Below are positions 23,307 through 34,200 of a DNA stretch of 64,000 nt, one piece after another; position 1 is the first letter of the stretch, and each line of letters opens with the position of its first letter. The position numbers and the translations under genes are program-made. The DNA is from Colius striatus (Eukaryota > Chordata > Aves > Coliiformes > Coliidae): contig NC_084790.1 of NCBI RefSeq assembly GCF_028858725.1, positions 4,966,001-5,030,000 of the forward strand, written 5' to 3'. The notes beneath the pieces are model-generated. The model did not search any database and was not told the origin of the DNA. It saw only the letters and a program-made list of their open reading frames with translations.

Positions 23307-24451
23307 CTGAAAGAGGAAAGAGGAAAGAGAACCACACGTCTGTGTCAAGGACAGGTTTGCCTTTGCCAGGCAGCTAACACGCTGGATGCACACAGGCAAC
23401 AGGAAATGCTGCTCTGAAATAGGCACAGACAGAGCAGCAAGGATGTGGTATAGGGTGGTCCTGCCAGCCAAAAAGACAGTGGGAATCTCCATCAGGAGCT
23501 GCTGCATTTGTACAAGGCCTCATTGACAGCAGGTTTGGTCTTTGTGTCTCCCCAGCACCTTATTTCACCCATTCCATCAAGATTCTGCCTGATTGCACCC
23601 ACATTTTATCCCTGTTTTCAGCACACAGTGTATGGGCCTCCCTCCTGCCCACTGACCTCCAGAACTGAAATGCCACCTGATTGCAGCTGTCCCACAACCT
23701 TCTCCTTCCTCTGATGAGTCCTGCTTGTGCCTCCTCCACCTGCTCCCCTCCTTTCCTCATCTCCCTGGCCTGCCCTTTGGCTCAGCTCAGCCCTGTTCGG
23801 AGCTGCAGAAAGCATCTGCAGAGCTGTTCAGTGGTGGGAGGGAGACAGAGCACAGCTGACAGTAACCAAAAGGTAATGAATAGTTAATCCAAGTTAAACA
23901 AAAGTCATAGTCCCTGTGACCAAGCTCCCTGTGTTCCTTTCTTTGCTGGATGTGAACTCTGGGATCTTTAACACATCAACCCAGAAACCATTGTGACTTT
24001 TTTTTTCTCTCCTTATCTTTTCTCTCCTTATTTTCCAGAGCTGGTCAGACAGTCAAAATTCCCTGCCCATGTACCCAGCGCTTGTTGGGAAGCACGGGAG
24101 CGATGCAGAGGCAGCAGAAGCCTCTGACACAGCCCAAGGCTAGGGGCCCTAAACTCCACAGCACACAGATAACTGTGACGGGGGGGCTCTGGGCACAGCC
24201 TGCTGCTTCCCACTCATGCCAGGGGACTGCAGAGGAGCAGCAGCCCTGCCAACACGTCACTGTTTCCCCGACGGCTGAAATGAAGCACCTCAGTGAGTGA
24301 AAAACCACAGAGAGGCTCTTCTTCCCTGCTGAAATGCAGCTTGGAACAGTAAGAGCCTGGGGCAGAGTCTCTCCCAGCTGCTGCTGGGGGTGGCCATGCA
24401 CCTCGTCCCTGCCGTGGGGCAGGGGATTGTGCTACCAACACCTCTGGCTCA

Positions 24452-26600
24452 CAGAGTCACACAGAATGGTGAGGACTGGAAGGGCCCTCCAGAGCTCATC
24501 CAGCCCAACCACTGCTAAAGCAGGTTCCCCTTGATCAAGGGGCACAGGAACATGTCCAGGTGGGTGTAGTGGTTTACCTTGATGTCCACCCAGTCATAAA
24601 ATCAATCCACCTCCTAAACTGGACAGGAGAGAGAGAGAAATGTAACAAATGGCTTGTGAGTTGAGATAAGGACGGAGAGATCACTCGTCAGTTGGCATCA
24701 CGGGCAAAACAGACTCAGGGAGAAAAAGGTTTGATTTAGTAAAGAAACAATAAGAGCAGGGAGGTGAGAAAAAAAAACATCTTAAAAACACCTCCCCCCA
24801 CCCTTCCTCTTCCTGGGACTCCCTTTCCTCCCCCCCAGCAGTGCAGGGGATGGGGGTTAAGGTCAGTTCATTACAGATGGGACTTTGCTGCTGCTGCTTC
24901 TCAGGCTGAGGCCTCCTCACCCTTCCCCCTGCTACACTGTGGGGTCCCTCCCACAGAAGACAGTCCCTCACCAACTGCTCCAGCGTGGCTCCTTCCCATG
25001 GGCTGCAGCTCCTCACCAACTGCTCCAGCCTGGGGCCTGCCACGGGGCAGCTTCTCACACCCTGCCCCAGCGTGGGTCACCCACAGGAGAACAGTCCTTC
25101 AGGTACCAACTGCTCCAGCCTGGAGCCCTCACAGGGTCACAAGTCCTGACAGCAAACCTGCTCTGGCCTGGGCTCCTCTGTCCACACAGGCTCCCAGGTC
25201 CTGCCAGGAGCTTGCTCCAGGGTGAGCTTCCCATGGAGTCACAGCCTCCTTCAGGCATCCACCCGCTCCGGCGTGGGCTCCTCCACGGGCTGCCAGTGGG
25301 TCTCTGCTCCCTGGGGCCTCCATGGGCTGCAGGGGCACAGCTGCCTCACCATGGTCCTCAGCACAGGGCACAGGGGAGCCTTTCTTCCAGGGCCTAAGCA
25401 CCCTTCTCCCCTCCTCCACTCACCTTGGTGTCTGCAGAGATGTTCTCACATTCTCCCTCCCTTTTTCTGCTGCTGTTTTGCAACTGCACAACAACTTCTT
25501 CTCCTTCTCCAATCACAAAGGTGTTACCTGCATCACTAATTGGCCAGGCCTGGGTCAGGTGCAGGGTCCAGCTGGCCCTAACCCTGTGAGCTACGCGGGA
25601 AGCTTCTGGCAACTTTTTGTTTAAAGACATCACCTCTATAGCTACCAAACATCCTGGCCCAGGTGAAACCACTACAGTGGGTTTTGGAGACCTCCAGAGA
25701 AGGAGCCTCCACACTCTCTCTGGGCAGCCTGGGCCAGGGCTCCCTCACCTTAACAGTGAAAGAGTTTTTCCTTATGCTTAAATGGAACTTTTTGTGTTCA
25801 TGCCATCACCCCTTGTCCTGTCACTGGACACTACAGAAAAAAAGTGCTGCCCCAACCTCTTGACACTCATCATTTAGACATGCGTAAATATTCATGAGAT
25901 TCCCCCTCAGTCTCTTCTCCAGACTAAACAGCCCCAGGTCCCGCAGCCTGTCCTCATAAGGAAGATGTTTCAATCCCCTGATCATGTTGGTGGCCCTGTG
26001 CTGGCCTCTCTCCAACAGTTCCCTGTCCCTCTTGAGCTGGGGAGCCCAGAACTGGACACAGGACTCCAGATGAGGCCTCACCAGGGCAGAGCAGAGGGGG
26101 AGCAGAATCTCCCTTGACCTGCTGCCCACACTCTCTTAATACTCCCAGGATGCCATTGGCTTCTTGCCCACGAGGGCACGTTGCTGGCTCATGGTTAGTT
26201 TGCTGCCCACCAGCACTCCCAGGTCTCTCTCTGCAGAGCTGCTCTCCAGCAGGTCACCCCCAGCCTGTCCTGGTGCAGGGGGTTGTTCCTCCCCAGGTGC
26301 AGGACTCTGCATTTGCCCTTGTTGAACCTCAGGAGGTTCTTCTCTGCCCAACTCTCAAGCCGCTTGAGATCCCACTGAATGGCAGCACAGCCTGTGGGGA
26401 ATCAGCCAGTCCTCCCAGTTTGGTGCCATCAGGGAACCTGCTGAGGGTCGCTCTGTCCCATCATCCAGGTTGTTGATGAAGATGTTGAACAAGACTGGCC
26501 CCAGAACTGGCGCCTGTGGAACTCGACTGGCCACAGGCCTCCAACTTGATTCTGTGCCAAACACTATCCAGTCGCTTCCTCGCTGGTACCAGTTACAGCA
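24452..26600 (-). mobile_element. CR1 LINE, antisense, split by solo LTR
   Basis: The 3' end lies at 24452-24564 and the body resumes at 25682. Near 26440-26540 the minus strand encodes reverse-transcriptase-like residues ([17 protein letters not shown]), the CR1 ORF2 signature. The right-hand limit is uncertain; weak similarity may go on to about 26,800. Confidence 0.85.
24565..25676. mobile_element. Solo LTR, ERVL-like, 1.1 kb
   Basis: Bounded by inverted ends TGTAGTGGTTT...AAACCACTACA and a perfect 5-bp target duplication GTGGG (24560-24564 and 25677-25681), which fits class III (ERVL-like) avian retroviruses. The middle (about 24950-25340) is a degenerate tandem array built on 'tgctccagcgtgggctcc'-like units. 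No gag, pol or env region is present, so this is a solo LTR fossil. It is nested in, and younger than, the surrounding CR1; the clean target duplication suggests moderate age. Confidence 0.85.
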
Positions 26601-27385
26601 ACATTGCTGAGGTCCTGAGCCACCCCACAGCACCACAAGAACATCTGCTCACGTGGGAAGGTTTCTTTCTTTAGGTTCGAGAAAAATGCAGAGCCCCTCC
26701 AGTCCCCTGAGCTACTCACCAGCCTCAGCTCCAAAGAAGCCTGTGCAGCCAGTCCAACAAGCTGCACTGATTTAGATCGACCGAAAGGTCGGGAGGGTCC
26801 AAATCTCTCCATCTGTTACCTCCCATAAGCAGCTCCACTGTCACGGAGAGCCACTGGCAGAGCTGGTGATGGGATCTGGACAGCCTGAAAGCAAACTCTG
26901 TACCTCAGCCTCCACACAACTTCTTCTTTTTTATTCCAGTAAACACACATTTTCTTTTTCATTCCAGTAAAAATACGTATTTTCTGCCAAGCCAAATGAC
27001 CAGTGAATAGGTCAAACATCACCTGCCTGGAAACCTTCATTTTCTCCCTCAGCCCATCATGAATCTTCTAGAATAAACATCAGCTGGCAAAAAAAAAAAT
27101 CTACACAAACCAGAGTTGGTTTATTGGGCAAAACAAAAATGCTGCAGATTTACACTGGCTGCAGGAGATGTCTAGAGCTCAGCAAGAGTCTCAGCTCTCA
27201 GAGTACAGCTGGGTGAGCTCCCTGGGCACAACATGCTGCCAAGCTGAGCAGCTGTGTCAGAGTATCCTTCAAAGGAGAAGGCTTAAAACCCAGCCCTAGG
27301 AAGCCAGAGAGCTGCTGGCCAGCTCAGCCCCACAGGAAACAAGCAGCGTGGAAGAGAGCAGGGGGAGAAAGCAGCACCTCACAGC

Positions 27386-27413
27386 TCATCATCATCATCA
27401 TCATCACCATCAT
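27386..27413 (+). repeat. CAT/ATC microsatellite
   Basis: Short CAT trinucleotide run with one interruption, in CBX1 intron 1. Confidence 0.85.
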
Positions 27414-27529
27414 GGGCCATCAACAGTACAGACTCCTTTTGAAGGGAACAGAAAGATCATTAGACAGACCTGATCTTCTCCTTAGGGAAGTCTGCTGCCT
27501 CCCTGGGGTTGGTCAAAGATGAGAGGAGA

Positions 27530-28097
27530 AAAATCTCTGCCCTTTGTAGCCTTATTCCTCTTGTACTCAGCGCTGGTGAGATCACATCTTGAGTATTGTG
27601 TCCAGTTTTGGGCCACTCACTACAAGAAAGACACTGAGGGGCTGGAGTGTGTCCAGAGACAGGGACCAAAGCTGGGCAAGGGTCTGGAGTGTGATGAGGA
27701 GCAGCTGAAGGAGCTGGGGGTGTTCAGCCTGGAGAAGGCTGAGGGGAGACATGAGCATTCTCTGCAACTCCCTGACAGGAGGCTGCAGTGAGGTGAGAGG
27801 TCAGTCTCTTCTCTCTAGTAATAAGTGACAGGACATAAGAAGAAATGGGCTCGAGTTGCCGCTGGGGAGGTTTAGATTGGAGCTGAGGCAGAACTGTTTC
27901 CCTGAGAGGGGTGTCAGCCCCTGTGCCAGGCTGCCCAGGGAGGTGAGGGAGTGCCCAGCCCTGGAGGGATCCCAAAGTCGTGGAGCTGAGGTGCTGAAGG
28001 CCGTGGGTCAGTGGTGGGCTGGGCAGGGTGAGGGCAGAGCTCGACTCCAGGAGCTTAAAGAGCTTTTCCAACCAAAATGATTCCATGATTCTATGCT
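27530..28097 (+). mobile_element. CR1 LINE fragment
   Basis: Has 'ctggtgagatcacatcttga', 'gtgtccagttttgggcc', 'ttcagcctggagaaggctga', 'tgccaggctgcccaggga' and the tail 'atgattccatgattctatg'; more diverged than the nested pair nearby. Confidence 0.85.
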
Positions 28098-30808
28098 CAG
28101 CAAGTGCTGAAGCACCAATCTTATTCTTTGGACCCTGTTCTTGCACTCCTGCTTTCAACCCAATGTTGGCACACACCCCAGCACCCAGGCTCTCGCCCTG
28201 CTGCCAGACAGCCACCTGCAGGGTGACATGCTAGATGGCCGTGGGAGGAGGAAAAATGTATGCCTTCTCCCTGCTGCAGCACCCAGAGTGGCTGAGCCTG
28301 GCAAAAAAGGTCAGGCCAAAGCTGCTGTTAGAATCTCAGGGGCCAATAAGGATGCTTGGAGGTCCCAGAGCCCAAGCTCTGCATCACAAACCTTTTCCTC
28401 CTCCAGCTCGTGTTCAGTACTAGATATCTCCCCTGCCTTTTCTTTAACTGGTGGACTCAGAAGAGAGGTTGGCACCTGAACAGGCCACAGAGCAGCCAGA
28501 GACAAGGGAAGAGCTTGTTCAGCTGTTGCACATGCTGTGCTGTGCTTGCAGAGCTTGCCAGCCCACCAAAGGTGAAACTAAACCCCCTCCAAGCATTCAA
28601 TGAGGTGAGAAGAGCCCTGCTACAAGAGGGTGGTAGGGATATTCCCACAGACAGGCAGTTCACCCCCCACGGATCCTTCATTCGATGCCAGAGGACAGCC
28701 AGCCCCCAGGGGTGAAGCTTTATTGCCCCATTCAACGTGGTGGGGGGAAGGGGGGTGGGGAACCCAACCACTCGGAAAGAGCCCACTGAAACAGAGCTGT
28801 ACAAGAACACACATCAGAGAGGCTTTTCCCTCCTCAGCTCCCGAGCTGAAATACACTGGCAGCATCCTTCATCAGATGCCAGGCGGAGGCAGAGCCACAG
28901 CAAGGCTCCTGGAGGCCTGTGGCCTCGGCGGGGAGGAGGCTGGGCTGGCTGGCACCGCCTCGGCTGCTGTGCAAACACAACAATGCCGAGCCTCAGACCC
29001 ACCGCCGGCAGCTAATCCCGGGCAGGAGCCAGCGCTGCAGCAGGAAGCTGGGAGATCGTGTTTCACTCTGGAATTCTTCAGGCAGTTCCCTCCATCCTCC
29101 TCCGGCACCGGTGGTGGCCGGGGAAGGGGAGCAGGGCCCAGCACGGAGGAGATTCCTAAGAAGGTGCTGTGGCAGCTCTGACTGCTAGCAGCAAATAAAG
29201 TGCAGCCTGAGGGGTGAGATCTCGGGCTTCCCTTCTCTCAGCAGGAACTCCTGCTTGGCTGCAGCCGACAGGGCTTCAGGTGACGGTGCTGAGGTTACTG
29301 CTCAGAGATGGGAGCTGTTTTGAAGGCACCTACGGATGCTCAGCCGGATCACTGGGCCACCTGAGAGGCAACCCAAGGAGGCAACTGGATCACAGTCTGA
29401 TGGGAAAGTCTGGCCAAGATGAGCTCAGAAGAGAGCTGGTAAAATTAGAGGTGGTGTGTAGGAAAGGTTGGAAAGAGATGACAGAAGAACTGAACATTGT
29501 GGGTCCATCGCTTTACTGTGGGGAGCACTGGGCAGAGGAGGCACAAATATATCAGTGTAAAGAGCTGCAGCAGCCCTGCTGTGAGTATTTGGCAGGCACC
29601 AGCCTCTCCAAAGTCCCCAGACACCCAGTGCCTGTTCCCTGTATGCTGGGGGCATTTACACCCCAGAGCACCCATGTCACCCCCTTGCACGGCTCTGCTC
29701 TGCCTCAGCGAGCTCTCAAGATACCTGCCCATGGGTTGGCATCTCGCTGCCTGCTGCCAAGTGTCTCCTCTGTGTCCCTCCCCACAACAGGGTTTTGTCT
29801 CCAGAGGCTGCCAGCCAGAAGGGTGCTCAGGGGGTCCAGGCCAAGGCGCAGCTCGCAGCGTCTGCTGCTGCTGGTCGTGCAGGATGTCAGTGCTGCAGGC
29901 AGCAGCACAGATGAGCAGCAAGCAGCACAGGCCTCTCACTGCACTGCAGTAGAAAACAGAGCTCGAGTGCAGAAAGGGACTTCAGCCCCCCCTGGGGGGG
30001 GTTACAAACTGAGAGCACAGCTTTATCTGTGAAGCATCTGAGCTGCTCCCCACACCCTCTTCCCTCCAGGCTAGGAATGTCTCTGTGGAACGGAGCACTC
30101 GACTAAAATTTCAGCCTCTGTGACCAGGAGCATCCAAACCCTCCAGCTTCAGTTGTTAAAACCAAGCCACAGCCACCCAAAAAGGACTGGCTGGGTTCTA
30201 GTCTCGGGAGGAAGGGGGAGAGGTTGGAAAGGCAGCGTGGGGAAGACTCACCCCACACTCTGCTCCCTTGTCCCCAGAGCTGCCAAACAAACACATCTCA
30301 CTCTGACCAAGCTCCCACACACCGAGGTGCAGAACGAAGCCATTTCATTCTGCCTGGGCCCTTTTGGGGGAGGCACAGGCAGACAACTCCCGTTACGTTT
30401 CCACGAGCGGTCTCACATCTACAGAACTCAGGGCTTGATGGCTCCTGCCTGAGAGACACCTCCTCAGTAGTGTGTTTCCTAAAATTCAGCTTCAATTTTC
30501 TATACGTAATGTGTGAAAAAAGTTGGCTTACACCTCAAAACACGGTTTCAAGACAAATGCCAAACCTTTCCATTTTCACTTTCAGCTTCTTACCTAACAC
30601 TCCAGGCAAAGCTGAAGAGTGAAAGCAGAAACTGAGAGAGGCTGAAAGAATAACTTCTTGGTCTGCAGCTGAGAGGAAAAGGAATCCAGGACACACCTAA
30701 GCCACTTGGAAAGAATTCAGACCCCAGTAAAAGGCCATGAAGAAAGAGGCCCAGCATGAAGGTGTCTAAAAGGCTGTGTTACTGGGGCAGGAGGAGCAAG
30801 AACCAGCA

Positions 30809-30842
30809 CAGTAGATCAGGGTCACCACAGTAGATCAGGGTA
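30809..30842 (+). repeat. 16-bp direct repeat
   Basis: 'cacagtagatcagggt' occurs twice, 18-19 bases apart, in CBX1 intron 1. Confidence 0.8.
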
Positions 30843-32449
30843 AGCACACACTGGTGTCATGAGATCCTGGGGAAGGAACAGTGTCCTGGTAATGAAACTG
30901 TCACCAGGCAAATACAAACCCACACAGCCCCAACAGCCACCATGCTCTCAGGGGAGATCACAAAGCTCTACCTCACACCCTCTCCGTGACGCCTGGCACT
31001 AATCCTTTCAGAAGGAAGTTTAATAAAGGAAAGGAAGGACCAGCCTGAGAAGAAAAACACAGAGACCTGGAGGTTTAATTTGGGTACAGACCCGTTTCAT
31101 TTAGCTGCATCTTAAAGGATTAACAGTTCAGCTCAGCTTTAATGAGTTTTAAACTTAAAACGTTTTTCTCCTCCTGCCTTTTTCAGACTTGGCTGGGATC
31201 ACTCAGCTCTTTAAAGACTCATGAGCACGCCAAGTTTATTCCACACGCGCCAGGGAAAGGCAGCAGGCATCTTTCTTTTGAAGTGGGAACAAGCATGTTA
31301 AGTCTTCCACTCTCCAGAACCTGAAAACAGCAGGAAGCATTTCTGGAAAGTTTGAGTGAAAGCTCAAGCCTTTGAGCAGAGACCAAACTAAAGAAAAGCC
31401 ACAACCTTCAAGCTCAGCCACATCATTTCCAGTTAAATTCACAATCTGCAAGAGAATGAGCCTCTGGATTGAAGGCACACACACATGCAACAGTAGGAAT
31501 GTTACTTCCTCACTGAAAAAAAAAAAAAGAGAACCTGAAGTAAGAAATTCCGTCATGCAGACAGGGATTTTGTTCTCTGACAGGGGACACAACTTCTGAG
31601 CTCCTCTAGATCAGATAAATGCTCAAGGGAGACAGAGGAGGGGTTTGTGTTCTCCTTTTCAAAGGTGAGAAAACGCGGTCCCAAGTGCTGCAGGACTCCC
31701 AGCTTCCCTATGCCCCACCACCTTTCTCACCAAGAGCAACCCTGGTCTCATCCAGCACCTCCCCCAGGGACTGGCATCACCTTCCCCAGCAGCCCTGGAG
31801 CTGCTTCTCAGCACCCACAGGCCCTTTGCCCAGGGATTTTTGGCATTTCACTGGCGCTGAGCAGTGAGGTTAAAGCAGCCACATCTGTTTTTCATCGTTT
31901 TCACTACTAGGATCTCAAGCTCTAATAGGAAATCGTGCCTGGGTCACCGAGCCCCTGGACACTATGGAATCTAAGCATGCTTGCTGCACACACTGGCCTC
32001 TCTCTAAGGCACAGGGGATCTTTGGTTTGTTGCTTTAGAATAAAGTCTTTCCCAGATGCAGTCTGTAATGATTCATCCAGAAAGCTCTTTTATACTTTGA
32101 TCTCTCAGTTTATAGGGACAACACTTGTTGCTTCCAAACTGCTCAAGCCCAACACCATGAGCACTGCCCCATCTCTGGGATCCTCACGATCGGCCTCTTG
32201 TCCCTGATGCTCCTCACCCAGACTCAGGCCACTGGCCAGTCCATGTCCTCTCCTCCATGCCACACAGAAGAACAACCCCGAGCCAAATCCCACTGCCACC
32301 TTCTCAGCCTCTGCACTACACAGGCAGCTCCTCATCTGCCACTTCCTTGGAAAACATTTGCTGCCTCCTCGTCCAGAGATACAAATCCCATCTTGGCTCC
32401 ATCATCTTCCCTTTCCTGAAGTCCTATTCTTCTCCCAAATGCTTTACAA

Positions 32450-33540
32450 GTCCCATTCTGAAGACAGCTTGACTCCTCCAGCCCCTAAACCGCCCCCTCT
32501 CCCAGCCAAGGAGTTGGAGAAAGTGCTGCCGGGAAGCTGCCCTGACACTGGGAGAGCAGGGACTCAAACACAGCTCCAAATGCAATCTTCCCCCTCCTCT
32601 TCCTCAGCACATCCCTGCTTCCAGCCTGCCTGCCACAGTCTCCCTTTTCCATCTCCTGCCAGCCCCACGGCGAGATCTCTGCAGGGGAGCTCTCTCCCAG
32701 CCCCGCAGCCCCGTAGGTCAGTCCCCAGCAGCTCTCCTCTCCTTGTTCCCCCGGGATCGGCTGCCGTCCCGCTGGCTGCTCTCCCGCAGCCTGTTGAGCA
32801 GCTTCCCGCTCATTCTCCCCGCCAAAAGTTGACACTCGTCCCCTCCCCACTCTCACAGCGGCCGGAGTCTAAATCCTCCTCCTCTCTCAGCCTTCCCTGA
32901 AGCTTTTCCCGCAGGGAACACCTCCCTCTCCTCTCCTCACCCCGGGGGCTCCAACAGTCCCTCCACAAAACAGTCTCTGCTCCAACCTCTTCCCTCCCAA
33001 AGGACTTATTCGCCCCACAGCCTCCACTCCAGTCCAGACACCTCCCCCTTTCCCCAGCCCCTTGCTCTCACCTCCCGGCCCAGTTCCTGTCGGGCCCCCT
33101 AACACACACCTTTCTCCTCTGTTCAAAGGTACCACACGCCCCCCTCCTCCCCAGCCCTCAAGAGCCTCCCTCAGCTCATTCTCTCCCCAAAAGATCGTCG
33201 GGATCCAGCTTTGTCCCCGGCCCAGGCTCACCCCCGCTCAACTCCGCGATTCGCCTCCCTCCTGTCCCGCAGCCCCACGGCCCCAACTCCGCCCCGCCCC
33301 CACTCCTTCCAGAGCCCCAAACACCCCCTGTCACTGACACCCCGAAATACCTCCCTCCACCAACACGCCTCCCCAGCCCCTCACACATCCCTCCGCCACC
33401 CGTCCTCCCACAGCATCCCACCCCCCCCCAAAAAAACCCCACCGTCTCACCGCCCCGGGCGCCACCACGCCCCCCCCTCAGCAACACCCGCTCGCTCCCC
33501 TCAGCAACACCGCCGCGCCGCGCCCCCGGCTCCCCCCTCA
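32450..33540 (-). other. GC-skewed start of CBX1 intron 1
   Basis: The plus strand is rich in C and poor in G for about 1.1 kb; the CBX1 sense strand is therefore G-rich directly downstream of its promoter, a pattern linked to R-loops at CpG-island promoters. Confidence 0.6.
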
Positions 33541-33541
33541 C

Positions 33542-33720
33542 CTTGCACAGCCCCGCCAACGGTCGCCGAGGGGAAGGGGCCTGCGGGCGGCCGGGGAGGG
33601 GGCGGGCGGGTCGGGTGTCGCCGCGGGCCTGGCCGCTCGCTGTCCGCCTCCCTGAACAAAAGAGCCTGTTCAGCCCCTGGACCCGCCGCGCCGCGCCGCG
33701 CCTGCGCCGCGACCCGCGCC
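33542..33720 (-). other. CBX1: CBX1 exon 1 (5' UTR), start uncertain
   Basis: Minus-strand donor CTGTGCAAG|GTGAGG at 33542/33541. Upstream sequence is CpG-rich with no ATG-led ORF continuing into CBX1. The transcription start is estimated from the motif cluster that follows. Confidence 0.5.
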
Positions 33721-33730
33721 CGCCCGCGCG

Positions 33731-33814
33731 GCGCCCTGGGAGCCGTAGTCCGGCCGCGCCGGCCGCCCTGGGAGCCGTAGTCTTCCCGCCGCGGGGCACA
33801 CTGGGAGATGTAGT
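33731..33814 (-). promoter_or_regulatory. Three tandem ZNF143/THAP11-type sites
   Basis: On the plus strand CCCTGGGAGCCGTAGT (ends 33749), the same again (ends 33781) and CACTGGGAGATGTAGT (ends 33814). Reversed these read ACTACNNCTCCCAG, the core of the Staf/ZNF143 SBS element common in housekeeping and bidirectional promoters. Spacing is 32-33 bases. Confidence 0.75.
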
Positions 33815-33999
33815 TCTCCTCGCTCTGCCGCCCGCCCGCTCCAGCGGGGACCCTCTGGGAAGGCCCAGTGCGGGGGGAGGGGGTCGTACGGCGGAAGGAT
33901 CGGCCCGGCCTGGGCCCGGCGGGGAGGCCGCCGGCGGGGGAAGGGCCCTGGCCGCGCCCCGCGGCCGCAGGGACAGGCAACACCTCCTGACGTGCCCCG

Positions 34000-34074
34000 C
34001 GCCGGAACTGGAAGCGCCGCCCTCGTTATAAGGCCGCCGCGCCGCTTAAAGGGGCCACGGCCTGCGCGAAGGAG
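34000..34074 (+). other. SNX11: SNX11 exon 1 (5' UTR), start uncertain
   Basis: Ends at donor GAAGGAG|GTGAGA. GTTATAAG at 34025 and the CpG island support a start close by. No ATG lies in the last part of the exon. Confidence 0.5.
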
Positions 34075-34093
34075 GTGAGAGGGCCCGGAGGGA

Positions 34094-34132
34094 GGGGCCG
34101 GGGCCGGGGCCGGGGCCGGGGCCGGGGCCGGG

Positions 34133-34168
<36 letters not shown>

Positions 34169-34200
34169 CGGGGGCGGCGGCGGCCGGGGGCGGCGGCGGC
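34094..34200 (+). repeat. (GGGGCC)6 and (CGG)11 compound repeat
   Basis: Six perfect GGGGCC units (34094-34129), a G-run, eleven CGG units (34135-34167) and two further CGG clusters, starting 20 bases inside SNX11 intron 1 and on its sense strand. Strong G-quadruplex potential. Confidence 0.9.

Larger units (their letters stand above)
23307..33541 (-). other. CBX1: CBX1 5' UTR intron (10.2 kb)
   Basis: Joins the promoter exon to the ATG exon. It contains CR1 fragments at 24452-26600 and 27530-28097, and a 1.1-kb solo LTR. The 28100-32400 part has nothing I can name except a 16-bp direct repeat near 30809; 32450-33540 is strongly C-rich on the plus strand. Confidence 0.7.

Noticed and set aside
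26564-26812. Open frame at the right edge of the nested CR1, as a gene
   Set aside because: Adjoins CR1 reverse-transcriptase remains and matches no host protein; treated as uncertain repeat margin.
27386-27413. CAT-type trinucleotide run as a CRISPR or regulatory array
   Set aside because: Simple microsatellite without spacers; no CRISPR arrays, operons or bacterial features occur in the window.
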